From the NCBI GenBank assembly GCA_040757595.1, contig JBFLWP010000004.1, forward strand, positions 1-64,000: DNA of 64,000 nt, in the 5' to 3' direction. The translations under genes and the position numbers were made by a program. The notes beneath the pieces were generated by a model. That model did not search any database. It worked only from the letters and a program-made list of their open reading frames with translations, and was not told where the DNA came from. This stretch comes from Nitrospirota bacterium. Lineage in GTDB: Bacteria; Nitrospirota; Nitrospiria; Nitrospirales; Nitrospiraceae. How positions within the stretch are numbered: position 1 is the first letter of the stretch; each line of letters starts with the position of its first letter. Positions 14,947 to 22,457 of this stretch are shown one piece after another.

Positions 14947-15735
14947 ATGTTCGACCTCACCGTTCCCGACATCGTCCCGTACCTCCTCGCGATCCTCGGC
15001 CTGCTCCTGGTCTGGCAGGTCTACAAGATCCAGGTGCAAGCCGGCCGGATCGAGACCGTCAGCTCCTGGGACCGGTCGGGCATCCGCCTGTTCGTCCACG
15101 TCACGCCCGCCGACAGCCATGCGTGCAAGGTCTGCAAGGCGGCCCACGGCATGGCGTTCCTGCCGACGATCGTGGCGGCCAAGAAGTTTCGGGCCATGGA
15201 CCAGAACTGCACGAATCCGGCCGGATGCCGCTGCCTGCTCATCGGGCTGATGGGGGCCTGGCCGGAAGCGGAGCGGGTGCTGGCCTACCTGCAGGTCAGT
15301 CAGGGACGGGCCCACCTGTCCGCCCAGCAACTGGCCCAGTTGATTGACGGCGCGCAGGCCCGGCGGACGGGCATCGTCGCGGACCAGATCTCGGTGAGCG
15401 TCCTGGACGCGATGCGCTCCGAGGAAAGCGCGCCGGACCAGGCCATCGCTCACTATCGCTTCGTCGTGGAAAACGCCCAGAAGGAACGGGACCTGCCTTT
15501 CGTGATCCCCGCCTATCTGCGGCTGGCCGATCTCCTGGAACAGCACGGCCGCCACGAAGAAGCGCTCGCCGTGGTCGAGCAGTTCCTGAAGGCCTCCGGG
15601 CCGAGCGGCCTGCAGGAAGGACAGGCCAAGCCGGCGCCGGCCCCGACTGAAGCCGAGCGCACCCTCATGTCGCTCCGCAAGACCCGGCTCCTGGCCTCGC
15701 TCAAGAAGGCCGAAACCGCCAAGCTGCCGTCATAA
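14947..15735 (+). CDS. Membrane-anchored cysteine-rich protein with helical (TPR-like) tail, unknown function
   Basis: 262 residues. An N-terminal hydrophobic helix (about residues 9-24, YLLAILGLLLVWQVY) anchors the protein. It is followed by a compact domain with a CxxC pair (HACKVCKAAHG, about 60-63) and further cysteines in NCTNPAGCRC, which together could bind a metal such as zinc. The rest is predicted helical with TPR-like spacing (AYLRLADLLEQHGRHEEALAVVEQFL). I do not recognise the family. It stands alone between the copper ATPase and the convergent murU, so context gives little; a role in metal handling is possible but unsupported. Confidence 0.7.
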   Translation: MFDLTVPDIVPYLLAILGLLLVWQVYKIQVQAGRIETVSSWDRSGIRLFVHVTPADSHACKVCKAAHGMAFLPTIVAAKKFRAMDQNCTNPAGCRCLLIGLMGAWPEAERVLAYLQVSQGRAHLSAQQLAQLIDGAQARRTGIVADQISVSVLDAMRSEESAPDQAIAHYRFVVENAQKERDLPFVIPAYLRLADLLEQHGRHEEALAVVEQFLKASGPSGLQEGQAKPAPAPTEAERTLMSLRKTRLLASLKKAETAKLPS

Positions 15736-15758
15736 GTCGGCGGCGGAAGGCGAGCCGC

Positions 15759-16520
15759 TCATCCGGGGAGGGCGGGCCGGCGCTCGCGGGCCGCGAGCGT
15801 AATGAGGCCGGCCTCTGCGTCCTTCTGAACCTGAGCGTACCGATCCGGGGTTCCGACGTCCGACCAGTAGCCGCGCATGAGGAAGCTCCCGATGAGCTCC
15901 CCCAGCGCGAGCGAGCGGACGTAGGCGTCGATGATCGAGGACTCCTGCCCCGACGGCACGACGTCGAGCAGCCGCGGCTCCATCACGTGCACGCCGGCGA
16001 ACATGTGCGTGAAGCGGGGCCCGCCCGCTCCTGCATCCGCCCGCCCCCAGCCGTTGATCGAGCACACGCGCCCCGCTTGGTCCACCTCCACCGGCCCCCA
16101 GCGTCGGGCATCCGGGTCTTCCCGGAGGACCATCGTCGCCAGGGCGCCCCGCTCGCGATGGGCCCGCACGACCTCGCCCAGGTCCAGCTCCATCATGGTG
16201 TCCCCGTTGAGCACGAGGAAAGAGCCGCCGCCGAAAAAGGCCTCGGCCTGCTTGATCCCCCCGCCCGTGCCGAGGATCACCGCCTCGCGCGAGTAGGACA
16301 CGGACATGCCCCACTTCGACCCGTCTCCCAGCGTCTGCTCGATCAGGTACCCCAGATGGTGCAGGTTGACGATCACGTCCGTGATCCCGTGCTGACGCAG
16401 CAGCAGCAGGTTCCAGACGATCAGCGGGACGCCGGCGACGGGGAGCAGCGGCTTGGGAATCGTCTCGGTCAGCGGTCTCAGGCGGGTGCCGAGCCCCGCC
16501 GCCAAAATCATCGCCTTCAT
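15759..16520 (-). CDS. murU: Sugar-1-phosphate nucleotidyltransferase, probable N-acetylmuramate-1-P uridylyltransferase MurU
   Basis: The N-terminus carries the nucleotidyltransferase signature (LAAGLGTRLRPLT, then PKPLLPVAG) and a metal-binding LVLNGDT near residue 110. At 253 residues it lacks the left-handed helix domain of GlmU, as MurU and short mannose-1-P guanylyltransferases do. I favour MurU because the next cellular gene upstream on the same strand is amgK; in Pseudomonas the two act in recycling MurNAc to UDP-MurNAc. Here they are split by the restriction-modification island. No good promoter is seen directly upstream, so murU may have lost its original operon promoter. Mannose-1-P guanylyltransferase remains the alternative. 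Confidence 0.75.
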   Translation of the reverse strand: MKAMILAAGLGTRLRPLTETIPKPLLPVAGVPLIVWNLLLLRQHGITDVIVNLHHLGYLIEQTLGDGSKWGMSVSYSREAVILGTGGGIKQAEAFFGGGSFLVLNGDTMMELDLGEVVRAHRERGALATMVLREDPDARRWGPVEVDQAGRVCSINGWGRADAGAGGPRFTHMFAGVHVMEPRLLDVVPSGQESSIIDAYVRSLALGELIGSFLMRGYWSDVGTPDRYAQVQKDAEAGLITLAARERRPALPG

Positions 16521-16564
16521 TTTAGGGCTCGATACCCCTTAAGAATTCGCATTCTTGCCAATTT

Positions 16565-16594
16565 CGTGGAAGCAAACGTGGAAGATGCTATAAT
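16565..16594 (+). promoter_or_regulatory. Promoter region of the endonuclease gene
   Basis: A consensus -10 TATAAT (16589-16594) precedes the endonuclease ATG by 23 bp, with GGAG as ribosome binding site. There is no good -35; instead CGTGGAAG occurs twice (16565-16572 and 16577-16584) with a 12-bp period, as expected for a regulator-bound site. Confidence 0.5.
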
Positions 16595-16617
16595 CCGTCC
16601 CCCTCGGAGTTCTCACT

Positions 16618-17514
16618 ATGCCCGCGCGCACGAATTCAACCCTAGACAGACTATCTCAGGACTACGAAGCACTCAAAGACCAGACAGGGCGCGATGCAAA
16701 GTCTGTCGCCGTGGCCGATAACTTGAAGCGGTTGACTGAAACCTCTCTCAACTTCTTATCTTCCTCGTGCGTGAAGGTTCCCCTAACCTCGCGAGTGTAT
16801 GGCAAGCACTATTACTCCTTTGCCAGAAAGGGGAAGGGGACCAAGCACCTATCAAGGGCGGTAAACGAGCAACTCTTCATCCCAAACTGTCGGGAGCAAC
16901 TCAAACATCTCCTTGAAGGCACATTGGCGACCCTGCCCTTCCAGACCAGAGCTCGCCTCCTCTACACAGTTGCCATGTCTTACTGCTGTGCCGCGGACCT
17001 TCTGAAGACACGGGATCAAAAAACTCCGGCAACTTTTTTCGAGTGTCTGGTTGGGCACCTCTTTGCGCGAACCCTTGATGTCAATCCACGCACGCAGGTC
17101 GAAGTTCTCCGCCTAGAAGAGGAAGCCGGGACCCTACCCACTGATTTCATCTTCGATCTCGGCTCAGGAAGACCAAAGTTCCATGTTCCTGTAAAGACCT
17201 CGACCAGGGAGCGAGTGATCCAGGTTTTTGCCCATCAAAGGGTTCTCGATGGTGTTCATGGTTTTGGAAAGTTTAGAGGCATCCTAGTTTGCTTGACAGA
17301 AACAAAGCTAGATCACAAGTCGCGCGAGGTGATTGAGATCTGTGTGCCGAAACAATGGAATCTCTATCAACGGTTTATTGCTCCCATGCACCGGTTTTAC
17401 TACTTTGACATTCCGCAGAAATACGCCGACCTCTCCACTGGTGATCCTCCAATGGCAGTGGTCCCATTTGCGAAGTTCTTCGATGAGGCAGCAGATCTGG
17501 CTATCGGGAAGTAG
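16618..17514 (+). CDS. Type II restriction endonuclease (PD-(D/E)xK-like)
   Basis: 298 residues, visibly lower in GC than the flanking genes. The likely nuclease core is residues 174-195: acidic residues D176 and D180 on one strand (LPTDFIFDLG) followed by VPVKTSTRER with K193, a pattern known from type II endonucleases (PD-(D/E)xK with KTSTRER). It converges tail to tail on the HTH-methyltransferase gene and overlaps its last 14 bp. The pair is a compact restriction-modification system inserted between amgK and murU. The recognition sequence cannot be derived. A promoter with TATAAT lies just upstream. Confidence 0.75.
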   Translation: MPARTNSTLDRLSQDYEALKDQTGRDAKSVAVADNLKRLTETSLNFLSSSCVKVPLTSRVYGKHYYSFARKGKGTKHLSRAVNEQLFIPNCREQLKHLLEGTLATLPFQTRARLLYTVAMSYCCAADLLKTRDQKTPATFFECLVGHLFARTLDVNPRTQVEVLRLEEEAGTLPTDFIFDLGSGRPKFHVPVKTSTRERVIQVFAHQRVLDGVHGFGKFRGILVCLTETKLDHKSREVIEICVPKQWNLYQRFIAPMHRFYYFDIPQKYADLSTGDPPMAVVPFAKFFDEAADLAIGK

Positions 17515-18562
17515 GTGGCTTCGGTCCCATCCATCGTGTTTTGCCATCTGACTTGCGGAAAACGAGAAAGTAGGAGTGATTCTTACGGGCGTGGATTTGC
17601 TTGAGAATTCTGCTGACCCCAGGACGGTTATTCCGAAGAAGGACAAACAGATCCTCAACGATAAACCCTTTGCGCGTATATTCGTTAATTAACTCTACAT
17701 GGGTCAGGCGTTGTTGATTCGCACAAACCTCGTCGGCACATTTCACAATAAAGATACCTTCGTCCCTCAAGACCCGGTGAGCTTCGGCGCCGGCGGCGAA
17801 ATACAGATCGAGCACTGCCTCATGGTATTTTCTTCCTGAGCCGTTCCTTGCCACATTGTTCTTGTAGTAGCCCTCGTAGTTTTGATGTCCCACATGGGCC
17901 GTGCCCCCGGGTGTATGCATGTAGGGCGGATCAAGGACGACACAGTCAATGGACCTATCCGTGTAGGGCAATGAGCGACAGTCAACGCCCTCTTCAATAT
18001 CGGTAGCCAAAAGCTTGTAGGACTCTTTGGGAATCCTCTTCCAGAAAACGCCCTTTCCGTACGTCACGTCCGCTACCGTACTTCCTGGGGATACATAGAG
18101 GGAGAGAACCCGTGGGAAAAGCTCGTCGTTGCTTCCGCAGGACGAACTAAAAACAAGATCGTTGGTCGAAACACCGTCAGGTGACTTGCGCTTTGGACGC
18201 CCAGCAGGAGCGGTTTCATCTGTAGCATCCGGCAAGTCACCATCAACAGAAAGAGAGCGCGCCATCTTGCCGAGCGTCCGATATTTGCCTAACGATTCCT
18301 GAATTAAGAGAGCGGACTTTTGAGGCTTTTTCTTGATCGCGGTTCGCCATGCAGGCGGTATTCGATCCGTAAGGATCATGAGCTCGGCTTCGTCACAGTC
18401 AAGGGCCTTTGAGAGTTTGTGAAGGACTTGTTCGGAAGGTTGGACTTGTCCTGATTCGATCCTTGAGAGGTAGGCATGGTCAACCTTGACCTTCTTTGCC
18501 AAGGTCTTTATCCCCAACTCCTTTCCTTTCCGAAGTTGCCGAAGGCGGCCCCCCAAATTCAT
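17501..18562 (-). CDS. DNA methyltransferase fused to an N-terminal XRE-type HTH (restriction-modification)
   Basis: Residues 5-62 form a Cro/C1-type helix-turn-helix (LAKKVKVDHAYLSRIESG). A basic GRPKRK at 121-126 resembles an AT-hook. Residues ~140-340 are an amino-methyltransferase with motif I ADVTYGKG (164-171), D188, and the catalytic DPPY at 211-214, so it modifies adenine-N6 or cytosine-N4. It should protect host DNA from the neighbouring endonuclease. The fused HTH probably autoregulates, as described for methyltransferases such as M.SsoII: a palindrome TGACAA-AC-TTGTCA sits over its own -35. The promoter places the transcript start on the A of the ATG (18562), so the message may be leaderless. 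Confidence 0.85.
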   Translation of the reverse strand: MNLGGRLRQLRKGKELGIKTLAKKVKVDHAYLSRIESGQVQPSEQVLHKLSKALDCDEAELMILTDRIPPAWRTAIKKKPQKSALLIQESLGKYRTLGKMARSLSVDGDLPDATDETAPAGRPKRKSPDGVSTNDLVFSSSCGSNDELFPRVLSLYVSPGSTVADVTYGKGVFWKRIPKESYKLLATDIEEGVDCRSLPYTDRSIDCVVLDPPYMHTPGGTAHVGHQNYEGYYKNNVARNGSGRKYHEAVLDLYFAAGAEAHRVLRDEGIFIVKCADEVCANQQRLTHVELINEYTRKGFIVEDLFVLLRNNRPGVSRILKQIHARKNHSYFLVFRKSDGKTRWMGPKPPTSR

Positions 18563-18568
18563 GCCGGC

Positions 18569-18597
18569 ATTCTATGAAAGGGTGACAAACTTGTCAA
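18569..18597 (-). promoter_or_regulatory. Promoter and palindromic operator of the HTH-methyltransferase gene
   Basis: On the minus strand TTGACA (18592-18597), 17-bp spacer, TAGAAT (18569-18574). The perfect inverted repeat TGACAA/TTGTCA at 18583-18596 overlaps the -35 box by five bases, an ideal place for repression by the encoded HTH domain. The start codon lies 7 bp beyond the -10, so little or no leader is expected. Confidence 0.75.
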
Positions 18598-18728
18598 CCC
18601 TAAAGTCGGACCAGGGGGACCAGCACGTTGATTTCCGGCTTCCCAAACGCATTGCACGCCCTTGGAGGCGTTGAAAGGCCATCCTAAATGTCAAGCCAGA
18701 CATCCGTGACCACGACGAACACCCTCCG

Positions 18729-18862
18729 GGATGTTCAAAGCGGCCGCCCAACAGCACCCGCCAGGCGGGTACCCGGCGAGCGAAAGCCCGAGGCGTACTT
18801 CTTGCTGTACGTTGAGGGTTTGAGCGATGCGAGAATGCAGGCGGAGGCCTTTTTCAACATCC
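18729..18862. repeat. Short interspersed repeat (REP/MITE-like) with GGATGTT terminal inverted repeats
   Basis: A ~134-bp element begins GGATGTTCAAAG and ends CTTTTTCAACATCC, so its ends are inverted copies of GGATGTT plus A-rich flanks. Internally it carries a CGCCAGGCGGGT block and GTACGTTGAGGGTTTGAGCG. From memory, sequences of this kind are common between genes in Nitrospira genomes. It abuts the stop codon of amgK and has no coding capacity. It fills most of the ~300-bp gap between the methyltransferase promoter and amgK. Confidence 0.65.
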
Positions 18863-18864
18863 TG

Positions 18865-19962
18865 CTAGGCGAGTTCCGGCACGTAGCGGGCCAGCAGGTC
18901 GCGGAGCGGATGGAGCTGGCGGTAGCGGTTCAGGTTGCGTTTCACGTTGGCCAGGGTGTGCGGGATGTACCGGAGATACCGGTCGTTGCCCTTGACCAGG
19001 TGGATGTAGACGAACCGGCCCGCCGCTTTGAGGTTCCGCTGAATGCTGGTCAGGTCGAAGAGCCGCAGGAAGACCGGCCGATCCAGCGGAGCTCCGGCCT
19101 TGGCCCGTCCCTCCAGGTAACGGACGATCAGTGCCTCGACCATCTCTTCCTCAAGCGACAGGTAGGAGTCGCGCAGCAGTGAGGCCAGGTCGTAGGAGGC
19201 GGGCCCCATCAACGCGTCCTGGAAGTCGAGGACCCGGATTCGTCCGTGCTGCACCATCAGGTTCCGGCTGTGGTAGTCCCGGTGGGTGAAGACGCGGGGC
19301 TGCTCGGCCATCAGCGCGGCGATTCTCTGCATCTCCGCCCGGATCGCCTGCCGATCCCCTTCGGGGATCAGCCGCCCGCGGCGTTTCTCGATCCCGTACT
19401 CGAGGAAATGGTCGAACTCCCACATCAGTAGCGGCGCGTCAAAGGCCCGGCTGAAAGCCAGGCAGGAGGGATCGGGCGGAAAGGTCGCCTTCATGTGCAG
19501 CGTGACGAGTCCGTCCACCGCCCGCTGGTAGAGGGCGGGCGTGTCCGGGCCGGTCGCGTTGGCCGAGGCCTCGGCCAGCGTCACGTCCCCCAGATCCTCG
19601 AGGTAGAGGAGCCCCGCCGCCCGGTCGTAGTAGTAGAGGGAGGGGACCGCCACGCCGGCCTTGGCCAGGTGCCGGAGCACGTTGACGAACGGCAGCTCCG
19701 CGATCGCGACGGCGCCGCTCACCGCCTCCTCCGACTGTTTGAAGGCCTCGGGCTCGGCCAGTTGCATCAGGACGAGCGAGGCCTGCGGGGCGCCGCTCAA
19801 CTCGACGCGGAAGTAGCGGCGGTTGGAGGCGTCCCCGGCCAGCGGGGCCAGCTTGACGAACCGGGCCGGGAACGGAAGCGCGGTGCGGACCGTCTCGGCC
19901 ACGAGGGACTCGTCGGGGGGAGCCTGAAGTCGCTTCGGCTGGACGGGATCAACCGCGGCCAT
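18865..19962 (-). CDS. amgK: Aminoglycoside-phosphotransferase-fold kinase, probable MurNAc/GlcNAc kinase AmgK
   Basis: A 365-residue kinase of the APH fold: glycine/nucleotide region near GDASNRRYFRVE, Brenner-type catalytic motif VFTHRDYHSRNLM, and the DFG-like metal site VLDFQDA. COG3178 proteins of this type include AmgK, which phosphorylates MurNAc at the anomeric position in cell-wall recycling, working before MurU. In this window murU is the next non-island gene on the same strand. The start at ATG 19962 is set by a promoter whose -10 ends 7 bp upstream; ATGs at 19971 and 19980 would lie inside the promoter. The stop touches a short interspersed repeat. Confidence 0.78.
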   Translation of the reverse strand: MAAVDPVQPKRLQAPPDESLVAETVRTALPFPARFVKLAPLAGDASNRRYFRVELSGAPQASLVLMQLAEPEAFKQSEEAVSGAVAIAELPFVNVLRHLAKAGVAVPSLYYYDRAAGLLYLEDLGDVTLAEASANATGPDTPALYQRAVDGLVTLHMKATFPPDPSCLAFSRAFDAPLLMWEFDHFLEYGIEKRRGRLIPEGDRQAIRAEMQRIAALMAEQPRVFTHRDYHSRNLMVQHGRIRVLDFQDALMGPASYDLASLLRDSYLSLEEEMVEALIVRYLEGRAKAGAPLDRPVFLRLFDLTSIQRNLKAAGRFVYIHLVKGNDRYLRYIPHTLANVKRNLNRYRQLHPLRDLLARYVPELA

Positions 19963-19969
19963 CGCGCGC

Positions 19970-19998
19970 ATTATACGCATCGCCCGGCCGCTTGTCAC
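19970..19998 (-). promoter_or_regulatory. Promoter of amgK (probably leaderless transcript)
   Basis: On the minus strand GTGACA (19993-19998), 17-bp spacer, perfect TATAAT (19970-19975). The expected transcript start falls on or next to the ATG at 19962. Confidence 0.65.
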
Positions 19999-20155
19999 TC
20001 GATCGGCCCATCGCGGGACACCTGACCGGAAAAAAGTGGAGGGCCGGCCAGCCAGCGCCAGCCCGATGCCGCCGGCGCGGCGAGCGCGCTTCACGGCGGT
20101 TTCTTGCAACCCTCGCGAGGCCTGTGACATACTGCAACGGTCACCGCACATCGCC

Positions 20156-22342
20156 ATGAAGACCGTCCATCTCTGTTTCCTCTGGCACATGCACCAGCCG
20201 TACTACACGGACCCGGTGGCTGGCTGCGCGTCCATGCCGTGGGTCCGGCTCCACGCCACCAAGGCCTATTTCGACATGGCCTGCCTGATCGAGCGGTTTC
20301 CGGGGATCAAGGCCACGTTCAACTTCACCCCCTCGCTCGTCACCCAGTTGCAGGAGCTGGCCGCCGGGTCGGTGCGCGACCTGTTTCTGGAGCATGCCCA
20401 GAAGCCGGCGGCGGACCTCACCGCGGCCGAGCGGGCCTTCGTCGTCCGCCACTTCTTCGCCGCCAACTGGGCCACGATGGTCCGGCCCTCCCCCCGCTAC
20501 CACGAGCTGCTCGTCAAGCGGGGGATGGACATCCACGGGCAGGATTTGGACGCGCTCGCCAGGCAATTCACAGCCCAGGAACTGCTGGATCTCCAAGTCT
20601 GGCAGAACCTGGCCTGGTTCGGATACGGGGCCCTCGCTCGCCATCCGGATCTGGCGGCCCTCCGGCGCAAGGATCGCTGGTTCACCGAGGAGGACAAGCA
20701 GACGGTGCTGGCCATCCAGCGGCACACCGTCGGCGAGATCCTGCCGCTCTACCGACGGCTGGCCGAGGCCGGACAGGTCGAGTTGACCACGACTCCCTTC
20801 TACCACCCGATCCTGCCGCTCCTCATTGACACGGACTTTGCCAGGCGCGCGCGCCCCGACCTGCCCCTCCCCCAGCGGTTCCAGGCCCCGGCCGACGCCC
20901 AGGCCCAAGTCCGCAAGGCCGTCGCCCTGCACGAACGGACGTTCGGGACGGCTCCGGCGGGCCTGTGGCCTTCGGAGGGCTCGGTCTGTCCGGAGATGGT
21001 CCCGATTCTCAAGGAAGCGGGGCTGCGCTGGACGGCCACCGACGAGGGGGTCCTGGCCCGCTCGCTGAGCGGCTGGAGCCGGCAGACAGACCTGTACCAG
21101 CCCTACCGGATCGGACCGGAGGGAGAAGACCTGACGATCATCTTCCGGGACCGCGACCTCTCCGACGCCTTCAGCTTCGTCTATGCCAAGGCCACGCCCG
21201 AGTCGGCGGTAGAGGACGTGCTGGGCCGGATCGGCGAGATTGCCAGGCAGGCGCCGGCCGACCGGTTGCTGCTTCCTGTCATCCTGGACGGAGAGAATCC
21301 CTGGGAGCATTACTACGACAGCGGCGAGCGGTTCCTGAGCGGCCTGTACGGGGCGCTGACCTCCGATCCGGTCAACGGGGTCCGTGTCGCGGTCGAATCG
21401 GTCAGCGGGGCGCTCGCCCACTTCGAGGCCCCGCAGCGGCTCGTCCACCTCCATTCCGGCTCCTGGATCAACGCGGACTACAAGATCTGGATCGGGCACC
21501 AGGAAGACAACCGTGGCTGGGAGCTGATTCGCGAGACCAGAGCCAGGCTCGCCGAAGCGAGCGGGCGGCTGCCCGAAGACCAGATCCGTGCGGCCTGGGA
21601 GGAGCTCTACGCGGCGGAGGGCAGCGACTGGTTCTGGTGGTACGGGGACGACTTCCAGACCGACTACAAGACCGAGTTCGACCGGCTGTTCCGCCTGCAT
21701 CTGCGCAACGCGCTGGCGCGCGCGGACCTGCCCGTTCCGGATTTTCTCAACGAGCCGCTCATCGGAGAGCCAGAGCCCTATTCGGTCCACCTGCCGGTCA
21801 ACCTCATCTCCCCGACGGTGGACGGGCTCGTGTCGGACTTCTTCGAATGGCAGGGCGCCGGTTCCATAGACCCGGCCCCGCCGCTGGGGGCCATGTGGCG
21901 AGCCAGCCGGATCTTCACCTACATCGGATTCGGCTTCAGCCTGGACGCGCTCTTCCTGCGATTGGACCCGGGCGAGGCGGCCGCACCCGACCAGCCCGCC
22001 CGGGTCGTCGAAGTGCACGTGGAGACGAACGCCCGGCTCCACAAGCTGACGTTCCCGCTCACCGGCCCGTCGCCCGACCACACGTTCACCCTCTGGTCGG
22101 CCTCCAGGGAGACAGGAGCCGCGTCATTCGTCGAAATCGGCCGGTACGGCACGATCGGCTGGCGCAAGGTGATCGAGCTGGCGGTGCCCTTCAAGGACCT
22201 GCACCTGGAGGCGGGGCAGGAGTTCCGCATGAGCCTGGCGGTCACCGAGGGAGGGTTGGAGATTGACCGCTATCCCCGCCACCTGCCGCTGGTCCTGACC
22301 GTGCCGGACCGCGACTATGAGGCGACCCTCTGGCGGGTCTAA
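20156..22342 (+). CDS. Glycoside hydrolase family 57 protein (alpha-amylase/glucanotransferase type)
   Basis: 728 residues acting on alpha-glucans such as glycogen. The GH57 N-terminal motif HMHQPYY is at residues 11-17, and the segment containing the expected nucleophile is WPSEGS with Glu274. A later DGENPWE block and the C-terminal beta-rich region are typical of GH57 amylase-like enzymes. ATG 20156 is chosen over the longer reading because the family begins with VHLCFLWHMHQP. A GalT-like gene follows on the same strand. The exact activity (hydrolase, branching or transferase) is not determinable by eye. Confidence 0.88.
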   Translation: MKTVHLCFLWHMHQPYYTDPVAGCASMPWVRLHATKAYFDMACLIERFPGIKATFNFTPSLVTQLQELAAGSVRDLFLEHAQKPAADLTAAERAFVVRHFFAANWATMVRPSPRYHELLVKRGMDIHGQDLDALARQFTAQELLDLQVWQNLAWFGYGALARHPDLAALRRKDRWFTEEDKQTVLAIQRHTVGEILPLYRRLAEAGQVELTTTPFYHPILPLLIDTDFARRARPDLPLPQRFQAPADAQAQVRKAVALHERTFGTAPAGLWPSEGSVCPEMVPILKEAGLRWTATDEGVLARSLSGWSRQTDLYQPYRIGPEGEDLTIIFRDRDLSDAFSFVYAKATPESAVEDVLGRIGEIARQAPADRLLLPVILDGENPWEHYYDSGERFLSGLYGALTSDPVNGVRVAVESVSGALAHFEAPQRLVHLHSGSWINADYKIWIGHQEDNRGWELIRETRARLAEASGRLPEDQIRAAWEELYAAEGSDWFWWYGDDFQTDYKTEFDRLFRLHLRNALARADLPVPDFLNEPLIGEPEPYSVHLPVNLISPTVDGLVSDFFEWQGAGSIDPAPPLGAMWRASRIFTYIGFGFSLDALFLRLDPGEAAAPDQPARVVEVHVETNARLHKLTFPLTGPSPDHTFTLWSASRETGAASFVEIGRYGTIGWRKVIELAVPFKDLHLEAGQEFRMSLAVTEGGLEIDRYPRHLPLVLTVPDRDYEATLWRV

Positions 22343-22348
22343 AAGATC

Positions 22349-22448
22349 GTGAAAGGTGAGAGGTGAACCGTGCAACGAAGGAGAACGAAGGCCATGAAGA
22401 GCATACACCACCCTTCACGTCTCACGTCTCACGCCTCACGTCTCACGA
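22349..22448. repeat. Paired GTGANNN heptamer array between GH57 and galT-like genes
   Basis: The first arm reads GTGAAAG, GTGAGAG, GTGAACC on the plus strand. The second (22413-22448) reads GTGAGAC, GTGAGGC, GTGAGAC, GTGAGAC, GTGAAGG on the minus strand. It ends just before the ribosome binding site of the next gene. Confidence 0.75.
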
Positions 22449-22457
22449 GGGGTGTCT

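Noticed and set aside
12626-15250. An 874-codon frame overlapping copA in another frame
   Set aside because: Arg/Gly/Pro-rich shadow of the copper ATPase; it contains no motif and crosses into the next gene.
18608-18623. Doubled GGACCAG upstream of the methyltransferase as its recognition site
   Set aside because: Two 7-bp direct repeats are too little to infer a methylation target or operator.
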